Origin: Methylocystaceae bacterium
GTDB lineage: Bacteria > Pseudomonadota > Alphaproteobacteria > Rhodospirillales > Terasakiellaceae
Assembly: GCA_013373205.1 (NCBI GenBank)
Contig: JABXIG010000025.1
Span: 1 to 64,000, forward strand
Direction of reading: 5' to 3'
DNA: 64,000 bases
The notes under the pieces are model-generated. The model saw only the letters and a list, made by a program, of their open reading frames with translations. It was not told where the DNA came from and did not search any database. Position 1 is the first letter of the stretch; each line of letters starts with the position of its first letter. The position numbers and the translations under genes were made by a program. This document shows positions 55,233 to 63,688 of the stretch, piece by piece.

Positions 55233-55556
55233 TTAAGATGCTTCTTTTAGCTGGAGATACTCACGAATGGCATCTTCAGGCAGTTCCAGGTCGGTTTTAT
55301 GGACATCCACATTGAAAGACGCCATCCGGTTTTTAAAGTTCTCACCACAACTTCCCACAATCAATGCATCCATCAAGTAAATCGGATGATCCACGTCTCT
55401 GCTGACTTCATGCAGGGACATATCTTTGGGGAGGTCGAGTCTGTTAACTTCTGAAAATTGACCCTTTTCATCAACTTTAAACACCAAAAAGCGTCTTGTC
55501 TTCGCGGCGTGTTTCGTAACCGTTTTGAAGTTCTGGCTTGTAAGGGCGATTAACAT
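55233..55556 (-). CDS. NifX/NifB-type dinitrogenase-cofactor-domain protein
   Basis: The protein has 107 residues. The small alpha/beta domain of the FeMo-cofactor-binding family is recognised from MLIALTSQNFKTVTKHAAKT, RRFLVFKVDEKG and LMDALIVGSCGENF. Stand-alone members bind metal clusters or act as carriers; no nitrogenase gene is in the window. It is the first gene after a perfect FNR box, upstream of DUF2946 and cydABX, so it is probably induced at low oxygen. Confidence 0.75.
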   Translation of the reverse strand: MLIALTSQNFKTVTKHAAKTRRFLVFKVDEKGQFSEVNRLDLPKDMSLHEVSRDVDHPIYLMDALIVGSCGENFKNRMASFNVDVHKTDLELPEDAIREYLQLKEAS

Positions 55557-55618
55557 GTCTAAAGACCTTTTAAATTATTATTGTGACCAGAACTTAAAGA
55601 AATTCTAATATAGAGGCA

Positions 55619-55632
55619 TTGATATTTATCAA
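55619..55632. promoter_or_regulatory. Perfect FNR/FnrL box before the cyd operon
   Basis: TTGAT-ATTT-ATCAA matches the consensus at all ten positions. The centre is 69 bases before the ATG of the NifX-like gene, a distance that allows an activating position near -41. Confidence 0.8.
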
Positions 55633-55721
55633 TGGCCCCAATTTCAAAAACTGCCCGCGCGCTTATTTAAATGATCACAAAACGTATAACTTATTTAAAA
55701 TAAAAACAAATTATACTCAAC

Positions 55722-55760
55722 AAAAAAGGCGGGCCGATGAAAATCAGCTCGCCTTTTTTT
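55722..55760. terminator. Bidirectional-type terminator after the CobN-like gene
   Basis: AAAAAAGGCGGGC and GCTCGCCTTTTTTT form a 13-bp stem with one G-T pair; the A and T runs make it work on the minus strand, 20 bases after the CobN-like stop. Confidence 0.85.
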
Positions 55761-55779
55761 CGCTAACAATATTCAAGCC

Positions 55780-58700
55780 TTAGTCCGAAAAAGACAGCAT
55801 TGAACGTCGGAAATATCTGGGTGCAACCTGTTGCCAGACAACACCGGCAAGGAAGAACGCAAGGATCAGAGCGAAGAGATAATATTTAGTCATATCATCT
55901 TCGATTTCTGTTGTTTGTTCCACTTTTGCCAGTTTTTGACCCTCAACCTGTTCAGCTGCCGGATTGGCTGAAGGTTGCGGGATATTGATCGTTGGCAATT
56001 CTACAGGTGTGACATCCGGTTTGGACAATCCATAGCCTTTTGCCAATTGCTCAACATAGTCTTTGAACTTTTCATTATCACTGACCACGTCATATTTCGC
56101 CTGCATTTCCTGATAGGTTTCCACCAGCTTTTTCATCGTTTCATCATTCGGCTTCCAATAGTCTTTGCGAATAACTTCCAGCATGCGTTCCGCAATCTGC
56201 GCAAGCGCTTCCGGGTTGCTTTTTTCAAACCACTCTTTCATATCCAGTTCAAGCTTATCATTGACGTAAACTTCAAAGAATTCCTGCCATTGATCTGCAC
56301 GGACATTTTGCGGGTCCACAACCTGCCAGCCGGTAAAGTTATTGATGGTATCAATGATATTAAGCGCCCCGGCATAGCCTTCATCCTGCATAGCCTTGAC
56401 CCAACGCGGATGGAAATAACGCGTGCGCAGCTCTTTTGACATAAAGCTGTTCAGGCTTTCCATTTTCCCCTGATTGGGATCACGCAAGTTGGAAATTGCC
56501 ATTTCGGGACTTTTACCATCCAGATTACGCACGGCCAGCGAAAGCCCACCAAGATACTGGAACGGATCATCCGACGCCAGCATACCAAACACATTGGAAG
56601 AACGTGAGAAAAGCGCCACATCTGTACCGGACAGGTTTTTGGCATAAAGCTGTGCTGCTTCATTCTTTTCGTTCCAACGCTTTGGATCCTTGCCAAATGC
56701 ATAGCCCATCCGGTCCATATAAAGTCCGGCAAGTTTGGAATCATTTTCCCATGTATCCGTTGCCAAAACCGTATCGCCAAGGCCGGAACCATAAGTCCCT
56801 GATTGTGCAGAAAAAATTCGAACCGTAGAAAGATAATCTGCCTCTTTCGGATTGACCCCATCGGCTTCAAGGGTTTTTGCTATTTTTTGGGCATTGAGAT
56901 AAACATTGTTGCCTTCTTCTTTAAGGCGTGCAACTTCGTCAATGGCTTCTGCCAGCAATTTCATCACACCGGGGAAAGCATCGCGATACAACCCTGTTGC
57001 CGAAAGAACAACATCAACGCGCGGACGTTTTAAGTCAGAAAACGGTATAATCTCTGTCCCCACCACGCGACCACTATCAGCCCATTTGGGTTTAACGCCC
57101 AGTGCATACATGGCTTGGGCCTCCAAGACACCGTGATGGCGCATGGCTTCCATAGACCAAAGCGAAAAGGCAAGCTTGTCTGGGTATCTCCCATGTTTGG
57201 TGTAATACTCATTGATCAGATCGGTCACCAGTTGTTTGCCCGTTTCCCACGCCGCTTGGGTGGGTAAACGCGATGGATCAAAACCATAAAGGTTACGACC
57301 TGTGGGCAGTGTTTCATCATTACGAACCGGATCACCGCCTGTCGAAGGTTCAATGAAGCGCCCGTTCAGCGCCAGAACCATACTCTTTAACTCGAGAATA
57401 CCTTTCATGCGCTGCCCGATTTCAACCGCACGCTCCAAATGAGCCCGCAGTTCATCAGAAGCATCTTGTGGGATCGGCTGTTGTTTAATCAAAACATCAT
57501 GAAGTTCCTTAAAACCAATAATGTTTTCCAGTTGGGTTTCTTCCCCAAACAAACCGTCCTTGCCCAGTTCACCATGACCATGATCAACTTCTTCTTCATC
57601 AAACCCCAGATAGGTATACACATCTGTGAGATAGTCTTTCCCTAGGATTTGCATAACGGTCGTTGTCATGAGGCGATCTACAGGCAATTTACCAAATGTG
57701 TGCAGACCAAGAGGCTGGTTTTCCAGTGCAAGTTCATGCAGATAGTCATGCAGAACAACCAAGAATTCATCAAAGCGTTGTTCCATCCCCTCAGCCGTCC
57801 ATCCAAGGTCTTTCGGGATATTTAACTTCTTCACTTTGCTGATCAGCTGCTCCTTGTTTTTCTCGCGCACCTGACCGGGGTCAACCTGTTGATAATGGTG
57901 AATTAATTCATGAACTTCCGTTAGCTCCCGATAAAGGCCACTTGGGGCAAACGGGGGTGTCATATGACTAATCATTGTCGCACGCCCGCGACGTTTGGCC
58001 TGAAGGGCTTCGCCCACATCATCGACAATATAAGGATAAATAATCGGCACATCATCCGCCGTTAGTATCCCCGGGTCAAAGGCCCAAAGCCCGCGTTCCT
58101 TGCCGGGCAACCATTCATGTGTGCCATGCGTGCCGAGATGGATAATCGCATCTGCTGCAAAATTTTTCCGAACATAATAATAAACGGCAAGATAGAAGTG
58201 GTTCACGGGGATGGCTTTATTGTGATAAAGCGTTTTCTCTTTATCATTTTTATCCCCGCGCGGCGGCTGTGGAAGAACCATCAAATTGCCCGAATTCATC
58301 ATCGGTATGACGAACTGTTTCTGACCATCAATGTCAGTAACCATGAAATGATCATCCGGCTGGCCCCAATAGTCATTCACCTGTTGTTGAACAGTTTCAG
58401 GTAACGTCTGAAACCATGCTTTATAGTCCGCAACACTTAATGTTTTGCCAAATCCTTTATCATATATTGTTTTGGGTGATTCTTCGCGATAGAGCGGGCG
58501 TTGCAGGTTTGCTATCGCATCAATCATCAGCTGTTCTTTGATAACATAATTATTGTAGCCTTCCTTTTTCATCAAAGACGAGATGCTTTCTACACTTGTT
58601 GGTACATTGAGGAAAGAGGATTGCGCACTGCGTTCACCCGGGGGGTAATTGTAATAAAAAAGGGCAACTTTTTTATCCTTGTTCGGCTTGTGCGCAAGGT

Positions 58701-59790
58701 TTGCCAGACGCACAGCTTTGCGCACGGTCTGATCCACCTGTTCTGCAATCGGGTGATATCGGCCATCTTCTTTATCAATTGCACCGATGACCAAAGGATC
58801 TACCATCCCCGCCATCTCAGGAATTGTGATGTAAAAAGGTATGCCTGAACCGGGAATACCGCCATTATCTGCGCGCCATTCCTGTTCACTGCGTTTATCA
58901 CGCACCGTATTCACAACGGAAACACCAAGCTTGGTAAAGAGTTCCCTATGTTCATCCGCCCAGTGAATAATCCGCGCATTAATCAAGCTATCCGCAACTG
59001 ATTGCCCATCCTTCATAAGCCAATCAGCCATTTGTGAGACTGAATCGCCATTGGCATAATAAAATGGCATAGCAATCGCCCCTGCTTTGGCAAGTCGATC
59101 AATCATATCATCAATGACAAGCAGATCTTCGCTGGCAATGCTGGCGCGTTGTACGATGATCCCGACAATGGGGGCGTCACTATTCTGGGGATACTGTTCT
59201 TTGTACCAGTTCAGATACGCCTGTGGTGTTTCAAAAATTTCATCTGATTGAGGGTGATAAACACCTTGTTTAGGATAGATAATCGCGGGTTCAACAGCAA
59301 CATTTTCTGCAAAAAACTCTGAACGAATATAGGTAAACAAACGTTCAAAGTTTTTACGTCCCCCATTGTAATAATAGTCTTTCAGCTTGGTTGATTGGTC
59401 CAAAGAAACATCTTTATGCAGGCCCCGACCTTCTGGCCACATAAGCGTGCTGATTTTGACATTCGGTTTGACCGCTGCCAGTTTCCCCTGAAGGAAACCA
59501 AAACCTCTTTTTGTTTGCCCAACACTGACGCCATCTAAAAGGACCAAATCATACTGACTAAAGACCATCGCCCAATCGGTTTGTGCCGGATAGGATTCAA
59601 GCTTTTTTTGTTGAAGGTCAACACCTTGGTCCTTCGCAATTTTTCCAATCAGCTTTGATTTGGCCTGATTGACGTGACCTGCTGACAACATTAAAATCGA
59701 AGCTGCATTTGGTGTGTTTGCCTGTGCAGGCATAAGCGTTGCACCCATCAGATAAAATGCGACAAATAAACTGGTGATGATGTGCCTCAT
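55780..59790 (-). CDS. Exported, membrane-anchored CobN-like chelatase (HmuS-type)
   Basis: The protein has 1336 residues. It has the CobN/BchH large-subunit fold with the conserved IIHLGTHGTHEWLPGKERGL block, NVFGMLASDDPFQYLGG and FSLWSMEAMRHHGVLEAQAM. Unlike cytoplasmic CobN it has a signal peptide (1-24, ending MPAQA) and a C-terminal helix (YYLFALILAFFLAGVVW) followed by basic residues, so the catalytic part is periplasmic. No CobS/CobT or ChlI/ChlD partner is nearby. It overlaps the DUF2149 gene (ATGA) and ends an operon with a TonB receptor and a proton-channel protein. In Bacteroidota this layout belongs to HmuS, reported to remove iron from haem (recalled from the literature). Substrate here is unproven. 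Confidence 0.88.
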   Translation of the reverse strand: MRHIITSLFVAFYLMGATLMPAQANTPNAASILMLSAGHVNQAKSKLIGKIAKDQGVDLQQKKLESYPAQTDWAMVFSQYDLVLLDGVSVGQTKRGFGFLQGKLAAVKPNVKISTLMWPEGRGLHKDVSLDQSTKLKDYYYNGGRKNFERLFTYIRSEFFAENVAVEPAIIYPKQGVYHPQSDEIFETPQAYLNWYKEQYPQNSDAPIVGIIVQRASIASEDLLVIDDMIDRLAKAGAIAMPFYYANGDSVSQMADWLMKDGQSVADSLINARIIHWADEHRELFTKLGVSVVNTVRDKRSEQEWRADNGGIPGSGIPFYITIPEMAGMVDPLVIGAIDKEDGRYHPIAEQVDQTVRKAVRLANLAHKPNKDKKVALFYYNYPPGERSAQSSFLNVPTSVESISSLMKKEGYNNYVIKEQLMIDAIANLQRPLYREESPKTIYDKGFGKTLSVADYKAWFQTLPETVQQQVNDYWGQPDDHFMVTDIDGQKQFVIPMMNSGNLMVLPQPPRGDKNDKEKTLYHNKAIPVNHFYLAVYYYVRKNFAADAIIHLGTHGTHEWLPGKERGLWAFDPGILTADDVPIIYPYIVDDVGEALQAKRRGRATMISHMTPPFAPSGLYRELTEVHELIHHYQQVDPGQVREKNKEQLISKVKKLNIPKDLGWTAEGMEQRFDEFLVVLHDYLHELALENQPLGLHTFGKLPVDRLMTTTVMQILGKDYLTDVYTYLGFDEEEVDHGHGELGKDGLFGEETQLENIIGFKELHDVLIKQQPIPQDASDELRAHLERAVEIGQRMKGILELKSMVLALNGRFIEPSTGGDPVRNDETLPTGRNLYGFDPSRLPTQAAWETGKQLVTDLINEYYTKHGRYPDKLAFSLWSMEAMRHHGVLEAQAMYALGVKPKWADSGRVVGTEIIPFSDLKRPRVDVVLSATGLYRDAFPGVMKLLAEAIDEVARLKEEGNNVYLNAQKIAKTLEADGVNPKEADYLSTVRIFSAQSGTYGSGLGDTVLATDTWENDSKLAGLYMDRMGYAFGKDPKRWNEKNEAAQLYAKNLSGTDVALFSRSSNVFGMLASDDPFQYLGGLSLAVRNLDGKSPEMAISNLRDPNQGKMESLNSFMSKELRTRYFHPRWVKAMQDEGYAGALNIIDTINNFTGWQVVDPQNVRADQWQEFFEVYVNDKLELDMKEWFEKSNPEALAQIAERMLEVIRKDYWKPNDETMKKLVETYQEMQAKYDVVSDNEKFKDYVEQLAKGYGLSKPDVTPVELPTINIPQPSANPAAEQVEGQKLAKVEQTTEIEDDMTKYYLFALILAFFLAGVVWQQVAPRYFRRSMLSFSD

Positions 59791-60116
59791 TTCGGGGCCT
59801 CCCCTTCTTTTTCACCTTCGGGAACATAGACGATGGACCCATCTTCCATGCGATACGCCACACCTGCTTTGATGCCGTTCCCTTGTCCAATCTGACCGTC
59901 GGATTCGTATTTTTCGATTTTCTCGCCCTTCTTGATCATCATCTCCATATTCTTCTTGCCGGGATTTTTAATCACGATCACATCTTCATCCTGAAACGGA
60001 TTTAACGGATTTTGGGCAATAAAAATCAAAAGCGCGGCGATGATGACCAAAAACAAATCAACGAGGTTCACCACCGATAACATCGGGTTATTTGATTCAT
60101 CTTCCTCAAGCAACAT
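59787..60116 (-). CDS. DUF2149 single-helix membrane protein
   Basis: The protein has 109 residues from the ATG at 60116 (GAGG 6 bases upstream); 60128 is an alternative start with a poorer site. NPMLSVVNLVDLFLVIIAAL is the DUF2149 core and its only transmembrane helix, with a conserved Asp inside, as in ExbD/MotB-type proteins. A charged periplasmic domain (about 40-109) follows. It overlaps both neighbours. It probably pairs with the MotA/TolQ-like protein to energise the CobN-like protein (inference). Confidence 0.82.
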   Translation of the reverse strand: MLLEEDESNNPMLSVVNLVDLFLVIIAALLIFIAQNPLNPFQDEDVIVIKNPGKKNMEMMIKKGEKIEKYESDGQIGQGNGIKAGVAYRMEDGSIVYVPEGEKEGEAPK

Positions 60117-60681
60117 CTGCGGCCTCATTTTTCAAAATAACAGACGGCTTGAACTCATGAACATTTGTCTCGCGCCAGTGTTCAACGAAACGGATGTCGC
60201 GGATCAGCCATTGTTTTTTCACACTCTGAATCCAGAACGTCAGACTGGCAGCCAAAAGGGCAAAAATAACCGATGTAAAAGCAATAATCAGATTTTCACT
60301 GATCCCCTGAACATTGCCATTAGCCAATGATTTCAAGGCGGGTCCCATCGGGATCATAGTTGCAACCAATCCCAACATCGGGGCAATACGGGTCGTGATG
60401 CGCAGGAAATCCAACTCTTTTGATGCCGCAAGTTCCAGATCTTCACGGGAAATACAGGGGTTGGTGGAAAACAGGGCAAGAATTGAATGCCCATGAATAG
60501 AGGACATATCTTCGGGTGCTTCGACTTTGTGTAGTTTTGAAGACCCTAGTTTTCGTTGACCATATTGCATAACGAATTCGCCCAAGGCGAAAATCGAATA
60601 GGCAAAAAGAATAACGACACCGATTTGTACGGGAAGCAGGAAGAAGTTTGATAATTCATAAAGATAGCTGTCAAGTGACAT
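60106..60681 (-). CDS. MotA/TolQ/ExbB-type proton channel protein
   Basis: The protein has 191 residues with three transmembrane helices (QIGVVILFAYSIFALGEFVM, TRIAPMLGLVATMIPMGPAL and IIAFTSVIFALLAASLTFWI). The helix 2-3 region has the family's Pro/Thr/Ala-rich channel segment. It differs from the ExbB encoded divergently at 62969, so the locus has two such channels. GAGG lies 8 bases before the ATG. It is encoded between the TonB receptor and DUF2149. Confidence 0.85.
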   Translation of the reverse strand: MSLDSYLYELSNFFLLPVQIGVVILFAYSIFALGEFVMQYGQRKLGSSKLHKVEAPEDMSSIHGHSILALFSTNPCISREDLELAASKELDFLRITTRIAPMLGLVATMIPMGPALKSLANGNVQGISENLIIAFTSVIFALLAASLTFWIQSVKKQWLIRDIRFVEHWRETNVHEFKPSVILKNEAADVA

Positions 60682-60713
60682 AAAAAGATCCTCGTCTGAT
60701 TAAATCGGAAAAA

Positions 60714-60744
60714 GCGCATGCCTTATCAAAAACAAGACATGCGC
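60714..60744 (-). terminator. Hairpin after the TonB receptor gene
   Basis: GCGCATG/CATGCGC arms with a 17-base loop are followed on the minus strand by TTTTTCC. It could attenuate transcription into the inner-membrane genes. Confidence 0.5.
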
Positions 60745-60774
60745 AAACCCGATTATTAGGGGGAGTATTCGGGA

Positions 60775-62700
60775 TTAGAATGAGGCGCGCAAACCAACAA
60801 AGACAAAACGACCACGTTCTTCCTGTGCCCCAAAGTCTGCGTCTTTACTCGCCAGTCGAGTGTCGAAAATATTCGTCATACCAAAACGAGCTTCAAAGGT
60901 TTCATTCAAGGGTTTTACGAAAGTCAAATCAACGAGTGAGTAACCCGGCACAGACTCTTCTTCACCTTCTGCCATGTACTGACGGCCAACATATTCAACA
61001 TTAAAGGTCGATCTTAAATCCCATGGGGCGTAAGTGTGGGTCAGGCCAAGGTTACCGAAAAGCTTCGGACGTTGAGACAGTTCCTTGCCGTCATTGTCAC
61101 CGTCTTCGGTCTTCATTGCCGTCATATTGAAAGAAGCATCGAGACTTTCCAGCAATGGATAAGAAGCTTCAAATTCAAGCCCCATTGTCTTGGCTGTACT
61201 GACATTCGAATACTGCTTGGTCGTGCCTGTGATATCTTTCGTGTTAATCAGGTTTTTAATATTGTTATAGAAAGCACCTGTGCGTAGCTGTGCTGTCCCA
61301 TTGTTATAAGCCCAATTCAGTTCGAAGTTATCGCTTGTTTCCGGCTTGAGGTCTGAGTTCCCGAGATAAGTACTACCGTGAGACACCGAATTATAGGCAT
61401 CAGACCCTTCTGTGATGCTCGGCGCTTTAAAGCCATGCCCATAACCGAAGCCAACCGTATGGTCATCATTCAAATCATAGCTGATATAGGCTTTCGGGCT
61501 TAGCTCGCCACTGAAGTTTTCATGATGGTCATAACGCAAACCCAACGTCACGGTCAGCGTATCTTCCACCATAGAGGTTTCATTTTGAAGGAAAAGAGAG
61601 TTGTAATGAACGCGATCACTGAAGTCACTTGATGAAGGTCGATCATATTCTTTGCGATATTCTTCGGACCGATGTTCCAACCCACCAATCAAGCGGTTGT
61701 TTTCATTCAGGTCCGTCACCGCATCAACAGAATAGATCCAATCTGTCAGATTGTGGGTATAAGGGTTGCCAGAATCGACAAATTTATTTGCAGAATGCGT
61801 TCTGTAGACTTTTGCATCCAGTTCAATATCTGAAATCGTGCCTTTGTAGCCCACTCCACCAAGGTTATTTTTGATTTCATAATAAGGATCATCGCGGAAA
61901 CGTTTATCATAACCTTGGTTATAATCTATGGAAACCTGATGGTTTTCAGTAATGCCATAGCTTAGATTTGTTGTGAAGTTATGAGCTCTGCTGCCTTCCA
62001 TTTCAAGAGTAGGCCAACCCTGATCTTTATCAGCTGTCGCTTTGACCTCGCCTGTTTCTGCGCCAATGCGGAATTTTAATTGATCGCTGATCGGACCAGC
62101 AAGTGAGGCGCTATATCGGCGTTCCTGCCCACCGTTCGCATCTGTTTCATCCCCGTAAAAAGCATCAACCGTTGCCGAAAATTCCTTACCTGCTTTCCTT
62201 GTGACCACATTGACCACACCTGCCATACCGGCAGAGCCATAAAGGCTCGACATGGGACCACGGATAATTTCGATCCGTTCAATCGTGTCCATCGGCACAG
62301 AGCTGAGCTGGAAGTTAGAGTGGCTAATCTGAGAATCCGTACCCGTCAGACGTTTGCCATCAACCAACATCAGAACATGGTCACTTTGCATACCCCGAAT
62401 TTGGATAGACTTGCGCCCACCGACCGAATTGCTGTTTGACCCAACTGTAATGCCAGCCGTGCGACGAATGGCTTCAAAGACGTCTTTGGCGCCGGATGCA
62501 CGAATTTCATCTGCAGTCACAACGGAAATCGAGCCCTGCACATCTTCAACAGCGACTTGAGTTTTTGTGACAGAGACCTGTAAAGGCGCAAGATTCTGTT
62601 CTTCTGCGGATGCAGAAACAGTCATCGCACATGTTCCAGCCGCAATAGCCAGACATAACTTAAGGTTATTATTAAATGGGGAGGATGGATTAAAATTCAC
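60775..62700 (-). CDS. TonB-dependent outer-membrane receptor
   Basis: The protein has 641 residues from a GTG start (AAGGATATCACC upstream). Signal peptide (1-32, ending SASAE), a TonB-box-like LQVSVTKT, a plug domain (VQGSISVVTADEIRASGAKD, IQIRGMQSDHVLMLVDGKRL, IERIEIIRGPMSSLYGSAGM) and a 22-strand barrel ending in FVGLRASF. GHGFKAPSITEG and NSDLKPETSDNFELN correspond to the FRAP- and NPNL-like boxes seen in haem and siderophore receptors. It is the first gene of the CobN-like operon, behind Fur-like sites. Confidence 0.92.
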   Translation of the reverse strand: MNFNPSSPFNNNLKLCLAIAAGTCAMTVSASAEEQNLAPLQVSVTKTQVAVEDVQGSISVVTADEIRASGAKDVFEAIRRTAGITVGSNSNSVGGRKSIQIRGMQSDHVLMLVDGKRLTGTDSQISHSNFQLSSVPMDTIERIEIIRGPMSSLYGSAGMAGVVNVVTRKAGKEFSATVDAFYGDETDANGGQERRYSASLAGPISDQLKFRIGAETGEVKATADKDQGWPTLEMEGSRAHNFTTNLSYGITENHQVSIDYNQGYDKRFRDDPYYEIKNNLGGVGYKGTISDIELDAKVYRTHSANKFVDSGNPYTHNLTDWIYSVDAVTDLNENNRLIGGLEHRSEEYRKEYDRPSSSDFSDRVHYNSLFLQNETSMVEDTLTVTLGLRYDHHENFSGELSPKAYISYDLNDDHTVGFGYGHGFKAPSITEGSDAYNSVSHGSTYLGNSDLKPETSDNFELNWAYNNGTAQLRTGAFYNNIKNLINTKDITGTTKQYSNVSTAKTMGLEFEASYPLLESLDASFNMTAMKTEDGDNDGKELSQRPKLFGNLGLTHTYAPWDLRSTFNVEYVGRQYMAEGEEESVPGYSLVDLTFVKPLNETFEARFGMTNIFDTRLASKDADFGAQEERGRFVFVGLRASF

Positions 62701-62803
62701 GGTGATATCCTTATTTTTCCTTGGCGCGCCTCAGTCAAATAGAATGAGAAATAGCCAAAACGGTTAAAACTTTTACCCACTCATACACACAAAATATTTA
62801 TAT

Positions 62804-62824
62804 TGCAAATAAGAATCGTTTGCA
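62804..62824. promoter_or_regulatory. Fur-like site near the TonB receptor promoter
   Basis: It has TGCAAA/TTTGCA arms around TAAGAATCG, like alphaproteobacterial iron-responsive boxes. It lies 104-124 bases before the receptor start. Confidence 0.6.
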
Positions 62825-62920
62825 TTATATGCTTAGGAAGCTGTGAGCTCATTGGAAAGCCAAGGAAATTTATAAATGTGGTTAGTCGGAAGCGATGTGA
62901 GTGATGAGTTCGCGGAAGAT

Positions 62921-62939
62921 AATAAGAGTCATTCTTATT
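62921..62939. promoter_or_regulatory. Fur-like site near the exbB promoter
   Basis: AATAAGA-GTCAT-TCTTATT is a perfect 7-bp inverted repeat 30-48 bases before the exbB ATG, overlapping the expected promoter. With the site at 62804 it suggests iron control of both directions. Confidence 0.6.
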
Positions 62940-62968
62940 TGCAATAACTTTTTTCTAGAGGTTAGAAA

Positions 62969-63688
62969 ATGGATTCACAGCTACTTTTTAAAAATGCAAG
63001 CAATGGGTTAATTAATCTTTTTTCACTAATCATGGAATCAGGTGGCCCGGTCATGTTTGTCTTGCTTGGCATGTCCGTGCTGGGCAGTGTTGTGATTGTG
63101 TTAAAGGTTGGACAATTCTTTCATTTAAAAATTTCGTCCTTCAAAGAAATCCGCCTTGCAATCAACGCCTATCGCAAGAACCAAATTGCGATTGCGCAAA
63201 AGACGCTGCAAAAGACGCGAAACCCGGCCTCTGAAATCGTGCATGTTATCATCATGGGCCAACAAAGCGGCGCCCCCGTTGAAATGATAAAAGAAGAAGC
63301 CCAAAGAATGGGCAACCTTATGCTGGCAAGCCTGCGAAAACATTTCAGAACTTTGGAAATAATTGGCACCCTAAGCCCCTTGCTTGGTCTTTTGGGGACG
63401 GTGCTTGGTATTATTGATGCCTTTCACCAATTGGAATTGGCTGGCAGTAAAGTCGACATCAGCCAACTGTCTGGAGGGATTTGGGTTGCTTTGCTGACAA
63501 CCGCTGCAGGGCTTTCAGTCGGTATTCCAGCCGTCATTGCCCTGAATTGGCTGGAATCAAAAACCGAAGATACCGCCCAGCAAATGGAAGATGTGGCAAC
63601 CCAGTTGTTCACGCATGAAGTCTATCCATCAACGGAAAAGGAAGAGGTCGTATGCAACTCGTTTCGCAGCGTCAGCCAAAGCGCCTGA
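62969..63688 (+). CDS. exbB: ExbB-type energy-transduction protein
   Basis: The protein has 239 residues with three transmembrane helices (GGPVMFVLLGMSVLGSVVIV, LEIIGTLSPLLGLLGTVLGI and GIWVALLTTAAGLSVGIPAV). The TLSPLLGLLGTVLGI segment is the ExbB signature. With ExbD and TonB it powers outer-membrane receptors. AGAGG precedes the ATG. It overlaps exbD by 37 bases and is divergent from the receptor operon. Confidence 0.9.
   Translation: MDSQLLFKNASNGLINLFSLIMESGGPVMFVLLGMSVLGSVVIVLKVGQFFHLKISSFKEIRLAINAYRKNQIAIAQKTLQKTRNPASEIVHVIIMGQQSGAPVEMIKEEAQRMGNLMLASLRKHFRTLEIIGTLSPLLGLLGTVLGIIDAFHQLELAGSKVDISQLSGGIWVALLTTAAGLSVGIPAVIALNWLESKTEDTAQQMEDVATQLFTHEVYPSTEKEEVVCNSFRSVSQSA

Noticed and set aside
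55780-59790. Reading the CobN-like gene as the cobaltochelatase of B12 synthesis
   Set aside because: Signal peptide, C-terminal anchor, lack of cobS/cobT and the TonB/proton-channel neighbours do not fit a cytoplasmic cobalamin enzyme.
62701-62968. Cobalamin riboswitch before the TonB receptor
   Set aside because: No B12-box-like or long structured leader was recognised; the region instead has two Fur-like palindromes.
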